Shown: positions 52,037-62,036, counted from the stretch's first letter. The stretch: 64,000 nt of DNA from SB11 sp965249955 (GCA_965249955.1 OZ252261.1:186001-250000); one strand, 5' to 3'. Notes: generated by a model from the sequence alone, not told the origin. Numbers and translations are program-made.

Positions 52037-52959
52037 CCTGCTGTTGATATAACTGAGGCATCAAAGCCACGCAAAAACTCCTCAATACCCATTCTCTTTT
52101 TTCCTTCTAGCTGAATATCTTTCAAACTAAGCCAACCGTTGCTGCACGAGACTTTTAGGTAGGTTTTATTATCTGTTTCTATAGCACCTGTTTTTGCAGG
52201 TTCAGTAAATTTCTTTTCTGCCCAAAAAATCTTTAATGTCAATTTTCCCAATTTAGTCCAAGCCGTTGGATAGGGTGAAAGTCCACGGATAAAATTGTAG
52301 TTCTCCTCAACTGTTCTACTCCAATCAACAATACAATCTTCTTTAAAAATTTTGGGGGCGTGCTGTGTAGCATCGGTCATATCCTGTTCTTCAAGCACAT
52401 ACGTTTTATCTTCTATCGAGTATAAGGTTTTCACCATCAACTCAGCTCCAGTGTGCATCAACCTATTGTATACAGTTCCTGCAGTATCATTTTCTTCAAT
52501 AGGTACAGCTTGGCGCAATATTATACTGCCTGTATCTATTTGATGTTTTAAAAAAAATGTGGTTACCCCTGTTTCTTTCTCTCCATTTATTACCGCCCAG
52601 TTTATTGGCGCAGCACCTCTATACTGTGGCAGTAAAGACCCATGCAAATTGATTGAACCCAAAGGAGGCATATTCCAAACAATTTCGGGCAGCATCCTAA
52701 AAGCAATAATCACAAATAAATCGGCATCATATCCCTGCAATGCTTCAATAAACTCAGGGCTTTTAAGTTTTTCGGGCTGCAGCACAGGTAAACCTGCTTG
52801 TACAGCATATTGTTTCACTGCCGATTGTTGCAGTTTCAATCCTCGTCCTGCAGGTCTATCGGGTGCAGTTACTACCGCTGCCACATCAAAACCTTCTTCT
52901 ACCATTTTTTGCAATGATGCCACTGCAAAATCAGGAGTACCAAAAAATATAATCTTCAA
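52033..52959 (-). CDS. fmt: Methionyl-tRNA formyltransferase
   Basis: Formylates Met-tRNAfMet for translation initiation. 308 residues: FFGTPDFAVASLQ at the start, the folate-enzyme signature LHGSLLPQYRGAAPINWAVI with the catalytic Asn/His region, ETGVTTFFLKHQIDTGSI, and the C-terminal domain IRGLSPYPTAWTKL. Intact. No def gene is adjacent. Confidence 0.97.
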   Translation of the reverse strand: MKIIFFGTPDFAVASLQKMVEEGFDVAAVVTAPDRPAGRGLKLQQSAVKQYAVQAGLPVLQPEKLKSPEFIEALQGYDADLFVIIAFRMLPEIVWNMPPLGSINLHGSLLPQYRGAAPINWAVINGEKETGVTTFFLKHQIDTGSIILRQAVPIEENDTAGTVYNRLMHTGAELMVKTLYSIEDKTYVLEEQDMTDATQHAPKIFKEDCIVDWSRTVEENYNFIRGLSPYPTAWTKLGKLTLKIFWAEKKFTEPAKTGAIETDNKTYLKVSCSNGWLSLKDIQLEGKKRMGIEEFLRGFDASVISTAG

Positions 52960-53098
52960 AACTTCGTTTTTGTATAATTATCAATAAAATAACACCATTA
53001 TGGCAACGTTTGGCCTTTGGTTTGCGTTTACAAAAGTACGTGCAACATTTCATTAGCAAAAACACTCTATATTTATAACATATAAAACCGCATTACTT

Positions 53099-56000
53099 TT
53101 GAAGTTAAAGTTAGTATACCAATCTGTCTTCCTTGCATTTTCGCTCATATTCTTGGGCGGGTCTGTTGCATTTGGCCAGCTTACTTTTGTTGAAAACAAA
53201 GGGCAATGGGGTGATAATGTAAAATTTAGAGCCGATATACCTAGTGGGCAATTATTTATTACCAATGGCGCACTGCATTATTTATTGGCCGATCCTGAAC
53301 CTTTTAAAGAAATGCACGACAAGCACAAGTATGATAAACCTGTGCAAATGCACTACTTTAGGGTTGTATTTGAAGGTGCAAACCCCTCACCTACTTATAA
53401 AACAGAACTAACTGTACCTACGTATTACAACTTTTACTTGGGTAACGACCCTAGCAAGTGGGCGACGGGTGTTGCAGGGCATGAAAAGATAACGGTAAAA
53501 GATTTATACCCTAATATTGACCTTGAAATATTTGGTTCGCGCAATAATGCCTTAAAGTATAATCTAATTATACATCCCAACGCTAACCCTGATGTGATTA
53601 AAATGCGCTATGAGGGTTTGGATGATATAAGTCTTAGGGGTGGGCAACTACATCTTACTACTTCTGTAGGTAAAATTACTGAGTTAGCACCCATTTGTTA
53701 TCAGTTAGCAGACACGAGTATTAAGTATGTTAAAACCGACTATTCGTTAAAAGACAACCTACTTACGTTTGATATTAAAGAAAAATACAACCGTCGCAAA
53801 AGTTTTATAATCGACCCCGAACTTATTTTTAGTACCTACTCTGGCGCCTTCGGCGATAACTGGGGGTTTACGGGTACGTGGGATAATACTGGAAAAGCCT
53901 ACAGTGGTGGTGGTGCGTATGCCTATGCAGGATCAAACGGTAGTTTCCCTGTCACTCCCGGAGCATTCCAAACCAATTTTAGAAATGGTGTAGGTGGTGT
54001 GGACGAAGATTTAGCTCGTGATGCTACTGTATATAAAGTAAGTAGTGATGGCAAAACACTAATTTATGCTACCTATTTAGGTGGAACACATAACGAAGAA
54101 CCACACAGTATGGTGGTAAATAGTCGTAACGAATTAATCGTTTTTGGAACTACATTTTCAAATAATTTTCCTGTTTCGGCTAATGCTTTTGATAATTCTT
54201 TTAATGGAGCAGCCGATATTTTTGTATTTGTACTTAGTGCCGATGGTAAAAGCATGGTAGGCTCTACCTTTATTGGAGGTACAGGCATAGACGGACTTAA
54301 TGGCGATGCTAACCCTGGTAATTCACCTCTTGCATACAACTATGGCGACCAATACCGAGGAGAGGTAATTGTTGATGGTAACGACAATATATATGTGGCT
54401 ACAAGCACACAATCAGGTGTTGGATTTCCTATAAAAAATGCTTTCCAAAATACTATTGCCGGCGGGCAAGACGGTTGTGTGTTTAAACTAAACCAAAATG
54501 CAACAGACTTGGTTTGGAGCAGCTATTTGGGCGGCCCTGCTGTTGATGTTTGTAATGGCTTGGATTTAGACAGCAAAGGCAATGTTTTAGTTGCCGGTGG
54601 AACTACATCAGGACTTAGCTTTATGACCAGTGGTATGGGTGAAACAACCTCGTATCAGGGTGGTGTAGGCGATGGCTTTATGGTAAAAATAGCACCTAAT
54701 GGAAATCAGATACTTAATGCAACGTATGTAGGCACTAGCCTATACGACCAAGCCTACTTTGTTAAAGTAGATAAATACGATAACCCTTATGTTACAGGCC
54801 AAACCAATGGTGCATGGCCAATAACAACCCCAATCTATTCACATACGGATGGCGGGCAATTTATATGTAAGTACACCCCGGATTTAAAAGTACGCCAACG
54901 CTCGATGTTATATGGGCACGGTACTGTGCGTCCTCAAATTTCTCCGACAGCATTTTTAGTAGATGAATGCGAAAGGATATTTATAAGCGGCTGGGGAGGC
55001 AGAGTTAATGAAGCCCCTTCAGGGCATGGAGGTAACACAACACAAATGCCTGTAACTACTGATGCTTATCAAAAAAATACTGATGGATCTGATTTTTATT
55101 TGGCTGTTTTCTCACAAAACTTAGATACCATTTTGTATGGGACTTTTTTTGGTGGGGTAAGCTTTAATCCCCTAATACAAGGAGAACATGTTGATGGGGG
55201 CACTAGCCGTTTTGATAAAAAAGGAATCATCTACCAATCGGTTTGTGCAGGCTGTGGAGCATCAAGCCTTTTCCCATCTACTCCGGGTGCTCACTCAGAA
55301 ACTAACAATAGTAATAACTGCAATAACGCTATCTTTAAAATTGATTTTGAAAATCTAAATCGCGCCCCTGAAGTTAATGATGTTTTCTATTCAGCTATTG
55401 CAAACAACCCTATAAAATTTACATATATAGGAACGGACGCTGACCGTTACGATACTTTGTATTTTGATGTTGACGAAGGTGATTTTGCTAAAGCTGGTTT
55501 CCCCGGCACTAAACCAACCATTAGCTATCCCAATAAAGGACTTAGGCAAGTACAAATGGGTTTTGATTGGACTCCGGGTTGCGAACACGTTACCGGCGAT
55601 ACTATTTATATGCGTGTAAAACTACACGACTTAGGTTGCCCTGATACCAAAAGCGACAGTGCTACCATAAAAATATTAGTACTTCCTCCCCCTGTTATCG
55701 ACCCTCCCAATGTGCTTTGTGTAGTACCCAGTTCACCTACTAGTTTAAAAATAAGATGGGAAGGAGCTGATACTAGTAACCCCTATTTTTCACACTTTGT
55801 TATTGTTAAAACCGATCCACAGGGCAATATTTTTAACTTAGGGCCATTTGGCAAAAATGATATTTTTGAATATACAGATATGGCAGTAAGCGATTACCGT
55901 AATAGAAATTACTGCTACTATATATATGCTGTAAATATTTGTGGGGTTAAAGGAGCAAACTCATACATTATTTGCACTAAAGATCAATTTAATGCGCCTA

Positions 56001-56833
56001 TAAAGACTACAGAAATTATTACAGCAACTGTTGAGGACAATAAAAACGTAAAATTGATTTGGCGTGATACCAAAGAAGATGATTTTGACACCTACTTAAT
56101 ATATAGAGCGCCAAGAACAAGTAATGGACACGTGCCCAATTATATATTTTATGGCAGCACCACTAAAAGTACTGATACCGTTTTTATTGATGAAAAAGTA
56201 AAAGTAAACAACGAGTCGTTTTGCTACCAAATACAAGTAACCGATAAATGCGGGCATATTAGCAATTTTAGTAATATTGGTTGTAATATAGTATTGCGTG
56301 GTGTTTCAGAACCGTATTTACATAAACTTACTTGGGACGAGTATAAAGACTGGAAAATAGGTATTGATAATTACGAATTAATACGTTGGGACGACCGCAA
56401 AATTCCTGCACAAATCTACCAAGGTACTCCGGCGGTTTTAAACCACAACGACGACAAATTAGATTATGACTGGGGAGCCTATTGGTACAAGGTAGTTGCT
56501 CACGAAAGCCAAGGCAATCTTGCTGAATCACAATCAAACGAAGTTAAATTAATTCAAGCTCCTTTACTGCACGTTCCTACAGCATTTACACCCACAGGTG
56601 ATAACCTTAACGATGTTTGGGGACAGGTAGATGTTTTTGTTAAAGACTACCACATGCAGGTATTTAATCGCTGGGGCGAAAAAGTATTTGAAAGTTTCGA
56701 TAAAAACGAACAATGGACAGGTGCGTATTCTCGCAAAGGCCCTGCCGATGATGTGTTTATTTGGTTGGTTCGCTATACAGGTTGGGATAAAAGCATACAC
56801 TTAGATAAAGGCACTGTTACTATTTTAAATTAG
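53099..56833 (+). CDS. Giant secreted SBBP-repeat protein with T9SS type B (gliding-associated) C-terminal domain
   Basis: 1244 residues. Signal peptide (ending SVAFGQ) is followed by LTFVENKGQWGDNVKF, typical of the N-terminal domain before SBBP beta-propeller repeats. Propeller blades recur from about 240 to 740 (YATYLGGTHNEEPHSMVVN, GSTFIGGTGIDGLNG, WSSYLGGPAVDVCNGLDLDSKGN). Fibronectin-like modules follow, then the type B sorting domain FTPTGDNLNDVWGQ, MQVFNRWGEKVFES. No ATG exists between the upstream stop and the signal peptide; TTG at 53099 is the best start, and it overlaps a TACTTTTG box (53094-53101). Confidence 0.85.
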   Translation: MKLKLVYQSVFLAFSLIFLGGSVAFGQLTFVENKGQWGDNVKFRADIPSGQLFITNGALHYLLADPEPFKEMHDKHKYDKPVQMHYFRVVFEGANPSPTYKTELTVPTYYNFYLGNDPSKWATGVAGHEKITVKDLYPNIDLEIFGSRNNALKYNLIIHPNANPDVIKMRYEGLDDISLRGGQLHLTTSVGKITELAPICYQLADTSIKYVKTDYSLKDNLLTFDIKEKYNRRKSFIIDPELIFSTYSGAFGDNWGFTGTWDNTGKAYSGGGAYAYAGSNGSFPVTPGAFQTNFRNGVGGVDEDLARDATVYKVSSDGKTLIYATYLGGTHNEEPHSMVVNSRNELIVFGTTFSNNFPVSANAFDNSFNGAADIFVFVLSADGKSMVGSTFIGGTGIDGLNGDANPGNSPLAYNYGDQYRGEVIVDGNDNIYVATSTQSGVGFPIKNAFQNTIAGGQDGCVFKLNQNATDLVWSSYLGGPAVDVCNGLDLDSKGNVLVAGGTTSGLSFMTSGMGETTSYQGGVGDGFMVKIAPNGNQILNATYVGTSLYDQAYFVKVDKYDNPYVTGQTNGAWPITTPIYSHTDGGQFICKYTPDLKVRQRSMLYGHGTVRPQISPTAFLVDECERIFISGWGGRVNEAPSGHGGNTTQMPVTTDAYQKNTDGSDFYLAVFSQNLDTILYGTFFGGVSFNPLIQGEHVDGGTSRFDKKGIIYQSVCAGCGASSLFPSTPGAHSETNNSNNCNNAIFKIDFENLNRAPEVNDVFYSAIANNPIKFTYIGTDADRYDTLYFDVDEGDFAKAGFPGTKPTISYPNKGLRQVQMGFDWTPGCEHVTGDTIYMRVKLHDLGCPDTKSDSATIKILVLPPPVIDPPNVLCVVPSSPTSLKIRWEGADTSNPYFSHFVIVKTDPQGNIFNLGPFGKNDIFEYTDMAVSDYRNRNYCYYIYAVNICGVKGANSYIICTKDQFNAPIKTTEIITATVEDNKNVKLIWRDTKEDDFDTYLIYRAPRTSNGHVPNYIFYGSTTKSTDTVFIDEKVKVNNESFCYQIQVTDKCGHISNFSNIGCNIVLRGVSEPYLHKLTWDEYKDWKIGIDNYELIRWDDRKIPAQIYQGTPAVLNHNDDKLDYDWGAYWYKVVAHESQGNLAESQSNEVKLIQAPLLHVPTAFTPTGDNLNDVWGQVDVFVKDYHMQVFNRWGEKVFESFDKNEQWTGAYSRKGPADDVFIWLVRYTGWDKSIHLDKGTVTILN

Positions 56834-57225
56834 CGTTTTGCATTTTGACGTTCTCTATACACTAACTCGTCAACTTCAATAGCTTCAAATAAAATTTCTC
56901 GTACTAAATTTTCGTTTATTTGGTTGGCTTGGGTATAGTTTATTATGGCAACTTCTTTGCGTTTGCCCATATCAAGCAAGCCTTGTTGGTTGGCTAGCAA
57001 AATGCCTTTGCAAAAGCCTAGCTGTACGCCTTCTTTTTCAATTGTCAATGGCGATGATGAAGGCCATATAAAGCATACCCTATAATTAATACTAAAATAG
57101 GGTACGCCGTATGATAATTTTGTTTTGAATTTTGGTGAGGTGCTTTGTATTATCTCGTAAAGATAACGGGCAATGCCTTGCTCTTCTCCTTCTAGTGCAG
57201 CAATATACTCTTGTACTGCATCCAT
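56830..57225 (-). CDS. DUF1801 (YdhG-like) protein
   Basis: 131 residues, cytoplasmic. Starts MDAVQEYIAAL, then KFKTKLSYGVPYFSINYRVCFIWPSSSPLTIEKEGVQLGFCKG, the alpha/beta pattern of DUF1801. Homologues are uncharacterised. Third gene of the hppD-LOG-DUF1801 run, 4 bp after the LOG gene; its stop overlaps that of the convergent giant protein gene. Confidence 0.8.
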   Translation of the reverse strand: MDAVQEYIAALEGEEQGIARYLYEIIQSTSPKFKTKLSYGVPYFSINYRVCFIWPSSSPLTIEKEGVQLGFCKGILLANQQGLLDMGKRKEVAIINYTQANQINENLVREILFEAIEVDELVYRERQNAKR

Positions 57226-57229
57226 AGGG

Positions 57230-57964
57230 TTATTTGTTTTCGCCCAACCACCATTTGCTTTTTGGTTTCACTTTGCGTAAACCATACTTTACAACAGCAT
57301 GCTTTTGTATATAATTCATAGCCTCTTGCATATCATCAGTTACTAAATATAGGTCTTTATCGGCCTCGTCAATAGTACCCTCCGCTGCCATATAGTCAAC
57401 AAACTCTAAAAATTTAGCCCAATATTCTTTACCCATAAGCACTACAGGAAAGTTTTCAATCTTTTGGGTTTGTATTAAAGTAAGCACCTCAGCCATTTCA
57501 TCCATAGTACCAAAACCACCGGGCAACACTACAAGTGCATAGCTGTATTTTACCAAAAACACTTTACGTACAAAAAAGTACTTTATGCCTACCCATTTGT
57601 GCAGGTATTTATTAGGATATTGCTCAAAAGGCAACTCGATATTACAGCCAACACTACGCCCACCATTTTCATAAGCACCACGGTTAGCAGCTTCCATAAT
57701 ACCGGGGCCACCACCTGTCATTACTGTAAAACCAAGTTGAGCTAGGTTTTTACCTACCTCAACACCTAGTTTATAATGTGGATGGTCTTCTTTAAAGCGC
57801 GCCGAACCAAATACGGTAACACAAGGGCCTACAAAATGTAGTACCCTAAAGCCACGTACAAATTCTTTAAAAACTTTAAAGGCTAGCCCTAAATCGGTTA
57901 AACGTTTACGAGGGCCTTCAAGAAGTTCAAGTTCTTCTTTACTGTGCGGTTTATTATCTGTCAT
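57230..57964 (-). CDS. LOG-family Rossmann-fold nucleotide-binding protein (TIGR00730)
   Basis: 244 residues. The lysine-decarboxylase-like/LOG signatures are intact: VMTGGGPGIMEAANRGAYENGG and YALVVLPGGFGTMDEMAEVLTLIQ (PGGxGTxxE). LOG enzymes release cytokinin bases or ribose-5-phosphate from nucleotides; in bacteria many are nucleotide (AMP/GMP) phosphoribohydrolases. The exact substrate is open. Adjacent to hppD with no gap, so co-transcribed. Confidence 0.88.
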   Translation of the reverse strand: MTDNKPHSKEELELLEGPRKRLTDLGLAFKVFKEFVRGFRVLHFVGPCVTVFGSARFKEDHPHYKLGVEVGKNLAQLGFTVMTGGGPGIMEAANRGAYENGGRSVGCNIELPFEQYPNKYLHKWVGIKYFFVRKVFLVKYSYALVVLPGGFGTMDEMAEVLTLIQTQKIENFPVVLMGKEYWAKFLEFVDYMAAEGTIDEADKDLYLVTDDMQEAMNYIQKHAVVKYGLRKVKPKSKWWLGENK

Positions 57965-59089
57965 CTATAAGTTGCCCCTCAAATCCTGCTCACGTTCAAT
58001 AGCTTCAAAAAGTGCTTTAAAATTACCTTTACCAAACGATTTTGCTCCTTTACGTTGTATTATTTCATAAAACAAAGTAGGGCGATCTTCTACAGGTTTG
58101 GTAAATATTTGTAATAAGTAGCCTTCATCATCATGGTCAATCAAAATACCTAACTCAGCTAATGGAGCAAGATCTTCATCAATTTTTCCCACACGATCAA
58201 GTACAGTATCGTAGTATGATGCCGGTACTTTTAAAAATTCAACACCGCGATTTTGTAAATCGGTAACTGTTTCAATAATATTATTAGTAGCTATGGCAAC
58301 GTGTTGTACGCCTTGACCTTTGTAAAAATCAAGGTACTCTTCAACCTGAGATTTCTTTTTCCCCTCAGCGGGTTCGTTTATAGGGAATTTTATACGACCA
58401 TTTCCGTTACTCATCACCTTACTCATAAGTGCTGAGTATTCGGTTGAAATGTCTTTATCATCAAACGATAATATTTGTTGAAAGCCCATTACATTGGCAT
58501 AAAAATCAACCCAAGTATTCATCTCATTCCAGTCAACATTGCCTACACAATGGTCTACATACAATAAACCTGTTTCGGTAGGATTATACTGGGTTTTCCA
58601 CTCTTTATACCCCGGTAAAAACAAACCGTTATAGTTTTTACGCTCAACAAAAATATGAACAGTATCACCATAGGTATGTATACCTGAACGTACTACTTCG
58701 CCTTGCTCATCTTTCTCAACAGTTGGCTCCATAAAACTTTTTGCACCACGTTTTGTGGTTTCTTCCCAAGCAACGCGAGCATCTTCTACCCATAAAGCAA
58801 GTACTTTTACACCATCGCCATGCTTATACACATGATCGGCAATAGCACCTTCTGGTTGTAAAGGAGTTGTGAATACAAAGCGTAATTTATTCTGTACCAA
58901 AACATACGATGCGCGATCACGTACACCTGTTTCGGGGCCTGCATAAGCATGACTTTGAAAACCAAAAGCTGTTTTATAATAGTGGGCGGCTTGTTTAGCA
59001 TTACCTACATAAAATTCTACATAATCGGTACCGTTAATGGGCAAAAAGTCCGTTTCGGCAACAGTATCTTGTATAGCAGTTCTTTCCAT
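57965..59089 (-). CDS. hppD: 4-hydroxyphenylpyruvate dioxygenase
   Basis: Converts 4-hydroxyphenylpyruvate to homogentisate in tyrosine catabolism. 374 residues with two glyoxalase-like halves. The iron ligands are visible: His180 (YVDHCVGNV), His263 (VQHVAIATNN), Glu342 (TLFYEIIQRKG). The C-terminal gate helix SFGKGNFKALFEAIEREQ is complete. It has a good promoter upstream and is followed by LOG and DUF1801 genes. Confidence 0.97.
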   Translation of the reverse strand: MERTAIQDTVAETDFLPINGTDYVEFYVGNAKQAAHYYKTAFGFQSHAYAGPETGVRDRASYVLVQNKLRFVFTTPLQPEGAIADHVYKHGDGVKVLALWVEDARVAWEETTKRGAKSFMEPTVEKDEQGEVVRSGIHTYGDTVHIFVERKNYNGLFLPGYKEWKTQYNPTETGLLYVDHCVGNVDWNEMNTWVDFYANVMGFQQILSFDDKDISTEYSALMSKVMSNGNGRIKFPINEPAEGKKKSQVEEYLDFYKGQGVQHVAIATNNIIETVTDLQNRGVEFLKVPASYYDTVLDRVGKIDEDLAPLAELGILIDHDDEGYLLQIFTKPVEDRPTLFYEIIQRKGAKSFGKGNFKALFEAIEREQDLRGNL

Positions 59090-59114
59090 TAATTTTAATC
59101 TTTTTTTGAGAGTG

Positions 59115-59147
59115 CAAAGGTACGTATTTTTTAGGATTGGTGAACAA
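59115..59147 (-). promoter_or_regulatory. hppD promoter
   Basis: -7 TACCTTTG at 59115-59122 and -33 TTG at 59145-59147 on the minus strand, 22 nt apart; leader about 20 nt. Confidence 0.6.
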
Positions 59148-59194
59148 CGTACTGATGGACACTATTAGGTTCTAACTGATTTGAAAACAACAAA

Positions 59195-59214
59195 AAAGCC
59201 TCTTTCGAGGCTTT
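59195..59214 (-). terminator. hmgA terminator
   Basis: 8-bp stem AAAGCCTC/GAGGCTTT with a 4-nt loop, then T6 on the minus strand, 23 bp after hmgA. It separates hmgA transcription from hppD. Confidence 0.8.
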
Positions 59215-59237
59215 AATATCTTTTATTTAAAGACCAT

Positions 59238-60395
59238 TTATTCAGTCCAGCTTTTCCAGTAAGCCGGGTCTTCAAGGGCAAGAGCTTGCTCGGTAATTTG
59301 CAAGGGATGAAAAGGATCTATCATCACTGCCAATTCTTGCGTTTCTTTTGCACCTATCGATTTTTCAACCGTTCCCGGGTGTGGCCCGTGTGGAATGCCT
59401 TTTGGGTGTAGGGTTATCATACCGCGCTCAACGTGTTTGCGACTCATAAAATCGCCATCAACGTAGTACAATATCTCATCACTATCAACATTGCTATGGT
59501 TGTAGGGTGCGGGTACTGCCTGCGGGTGGTAATCGAACAAGCGAGGCACGAATGAACAAATAACAAAGTTATGCCCCTCAAACGTTTGGTGTACCGGTGG
59601 CGGCTGGTGTACACGTCCTGTAATGGGCTCAAAATTGTGTATAGAGAAACCATAAGGATAAACGTAACCATCCCAACCTATGGCATCAAAAGGATGTGTG
59701 GTGTAGATATACGGCCACATCATACCTTGTTTTTTTATCATCACCTTAAACTCTCCGGTTTCATCGTGAGTTTTAAGGTTTTCGGGTAATTTTATATCGC
59801 GTTCGCAATATGGGCTATGCTCAAGCAATTGCCCAAAATTGTTGCGGTAACGTTTTGGTGGTACTATGGGGCTAAACGATTCTGTAATAAACAATCGGTT
59901 GTTTTCGCCATCAAACTCAAATTGGTATATAGTTCCGCGCGGAATTACCAAGTAATCACCATACTCAAAAGGTATTTCACCATATAGTGTTTTTAGTTTA
60001 CCTGTTCCTTCGTGTATAAAAATAACCTCATCGGCATCGCTGTTTTTTACAAAATAATCTGTTGTAGATTTTTTTGGGGCAGCACTGCTAATATGCAAAT
60101 CGTTGTTTACCAAAAGAGGTATACGGCTCTCTAAATAATCGTTTTTAGCAGGCACATCAAAAGTAAGAAAACTGCGGTGGCGCATATTTTTGGCAATAGC
60201 CACTTTTGGTTCTACACTATACGGTTCGGCAATATCTTTTACCAATGTAGGCGGATGACAATGATATACTAATGAGTATATGTTTGAGAAACCTTCGGTA
60301 GATACTAGCTCTTCAGCATACAAATTGCCATCAGGCTTGCGGTATACTGTGTGGCGTTTTTGGGGTATTGCTCCCAGTTTATAATAAAACGGCAT
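59238..60395 (-). CDS. hmgA: Homogentisate 1,2-dioxygenase
   Basis: Opens the ring of homogentisate to maleylacetoacetate, the step after HppD. 385 residues, the shorter bacterial type. Likely iron ligands: His300 (YNHSNVD), Glu307 (SDEILYYV) and His336 (GIPHGPHPG). Also conserved: HPFDAIGWDGYVYPYGFSIHNFEP and VHQTFEGHNFVICSFVPRLFDYHP. Promoter box 4 nt before the ATG. The next enzyme (fumarylacetoacetase) is not in the window. Confidence 0.94.
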   Translation of the reverse strand: MPFYYKLGAIPQKRHTVYRKPDGNLYAEELVSTEGFSNIYSLVYHCHPPTLVKDIAEPYSVEPKVAIAKNMRHRSFLTFDVPAKNDYLESRIPLLVNNDLHISSAAPKKSTTDYFVKNSDADEVIFIHEGTGKLKTLYGEIPFEYGDYLVIPRGTIYQFEFDGENNRLFITESFSPIVPPKRYRNNFGQLLEHSPYCERDIKLPENLKTHDETGEFKVMIKKQGMMWPYIYTTHPFDAIGWDGYVYPYGFSIHNFEPITGRVHQPPPVHQTFEGHNFVICSFVPRLFDYHPQAVPAPYNHSNVDSDEILYYVDGDFMSRKHVERGMITLHPKGIPHGPHPGTVEKSIGAKETQELAVMIDPFHPLQITEQALALEDPAYWKSWTE

Positions 60396-60399
60396 AGGG

Positions 60400-60407
60400 C
60401 AAATATA
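60400..60407 (-). promoter_or_regulatory. -7 promoter box for hmgA
   Basis: TATATTTG on the minus strand with 4 nt to the ATG; a leaderless transcript is predicted. Confidence 0.45.
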
Positions 60408-60449
60408 ATACTGATTGTGCTTGTTATAAACTGATAAAAATCATGTTTA

Positions 60450-62024
60450 CTAATCCACCTCCATACTAAACAGATTATTTACACTTTGCTTTAAGATATA
60501 CATATCGCTATCTTCTTTTATACCAAACTTAACAATGTATACCGTACCATTATTAGTATAAAAAATTGTCCCTTCATCTTTTGGTACTTGCGATGTATGA
60601 ACTGATTTTATATGCTTAAGGTTATTATCAAATAAAATATAGGTATTCCAAGAAGCATTTCTGCACTGCATTAAATAGTATTTATCGTTATACCTATCAA
60701 AATAGCTTATCATAAATTTCATATTATTGATATCTCTAGCAAAAACAATAGAATCAATGCTACTTTTCAGCAGTTTGGGGCTACCTAAAAGTGCTATATC
60801 AGTAATTTTTGTATTGGTAGTGAGGTTATAAATAGCTGGAAAGGTGATATAACTGCCCGCAATCTGTTCGCCATGCTTAAATAAATACATATGGGGCACA
60901 TTATAGTCGCCCGTAATTCCCCCTTTATCATCAGGTACAGTAAAGGGTAGGAACGAGTGAAAAATTATGCTATGGTTTTTATCTAAAATAAATTTGGCGT
61001 AATTGTATTTATTGGGGGGTATTTTCCCGTAATGTATATATGACACAGACAAACACACCGTATCACCTAATAACAATAGCGGGGTCATTTCTGTATTTTG
61101 AGGTATGTAAAAGTCTCCTGCTAAATGTTGTATAGGGGCAACCCAATAATCCATTATTTGTAAACTATCATTAAGCTGAAACAATACCTTAGTATTTTTT
61201 CTAAGAGTATCCCCCTCCGCATTGATGTACGGGAGATGAAACTTGACTGAAAGTATAGTACGCTTGTTTTTTACAGTTATATTTTCAGGCTGAAACTCTT
61301 GTTCATTAAAAATCCTATCTTTCTTTAGATACAGTTGCCTCGATTTTAATGATTTAGATATTTTTTCTTTATCACCATTGTATAGTACAGCGTAAATTTT
61401 CTCTGCCCATAGTTTATTATCTATAGTAAACTGCTGTGCAATCTCGCCCGTTTGCATATTAATTTTATGCAATTTTTTTGTGTACCTTAAGTCCATCACC
61501 AAGCAGTACTCTTTGTTTAAATAGGCCGCACTGCCCGAATAAAATTTGTAGGAAGTATCAACGGGAATAGAATCTACCTTTTGTTTATCTTTTGTTTGTG
61601 TCTCTTCTTGAGGTTCTTTAGTAAAATATTTGCTTAACGACTCGACATAATCACAATCGGTGTGGTGTAGCACAGTAGTACCCTTGAGCAGGTAAACAGA
61701 ACCCAACTCAATAGTTTGGCTCAGTTCTTTATCCAGCACAACTGGGTAATCAGTAGAAAAACTATTTTCCTCTTTGAAGGCTTCCAAATCTTCTTTGGCA
61801 AGTCCACTTATACTAAAGTACGTTTTGTATCCCGCCAACTCAGCACTCGCAAATACCTCTTGATTTAAATAAATACAGTTTTTGCAGCTTGCCGCATATA
61901 TATTTATCAGTAGGGTATTTGCAGCACTATCTATACCGTTGCGCTGCAACAAATGCCCTGGTATGGTTTGTCCTATTACTGCCCCTTTTAGTAAAAAACT
62001 AATTATAAATAAGCCTATTTTCAT
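60450..62024 (-). CDS. Secreted protein with N-terminal thioredoxin-like domain
   Basis: 524 residues; signal peptide 1-18. Residues about 20-140 look like a thioredoxin-fold domain: TLLINIYAASCKNCIYLNQEVF carries a CKNC redox pair (C47 and C50), then YPVVLDKELSQTIELGSVYLLKG with the cis-Pro region weak. The remaining ~380 residues read as a beta-propeller-like body (YCLVMDLRYTKKLHKINMQTGEIAQQF, YNLTTNTKITDIALLGSP, YDKYYLMQCRN-like segments). Function unknown; possibly a periplasmic redox sensor. Confidence 0.7.
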   Translation of the reverse strand: MKIGLFIISFLLKGAVIGQTIPGHLLQRNGIDSAANTLLINIYAASCKNCIYLNQEVFASAELAGYKTYFSISGLAKEDLEAFKEENSFSTDYPVVLDKELSQTIELGSVYLLKGTTVLHHTDCDYVESLSKYFTKEPQEETQTKDKQKVDSIPVDTSYKFYSGSAAYLNKEYCLVMDLRYTKKLHKINMQTGEIAQQFTIDNKLWAEKIYAVLYNGDKEKISKSLKSRQLYLKKDRIFNEQEFQPENITVKNKRTILSVKFHLPYINAEGDTLRKNTKVLFQLNDSLQIMDYWVAPIQHLAGDFYIPQNTEMTPLLLLGDTVCLSVSYIHYGKIPPNKYNYAKFILDKNHSIIFHSFLPFTVPDDKGGITGDYNVPHMYLFKHGEQIAGSYITFPAIYNLTTNTKITDIALLGSPKLLKSSIDSIVFARDINNMKFMISYFDRYNDKYYLMQCRNASWNTYILFDNNLKHIKSVHTSQVPKDEGTIFYTNNGTVYIVKFGIKEDSDMYILKQSVNNLFSMEVD

Positions 62025-62036
62025 ACATATATTTAA

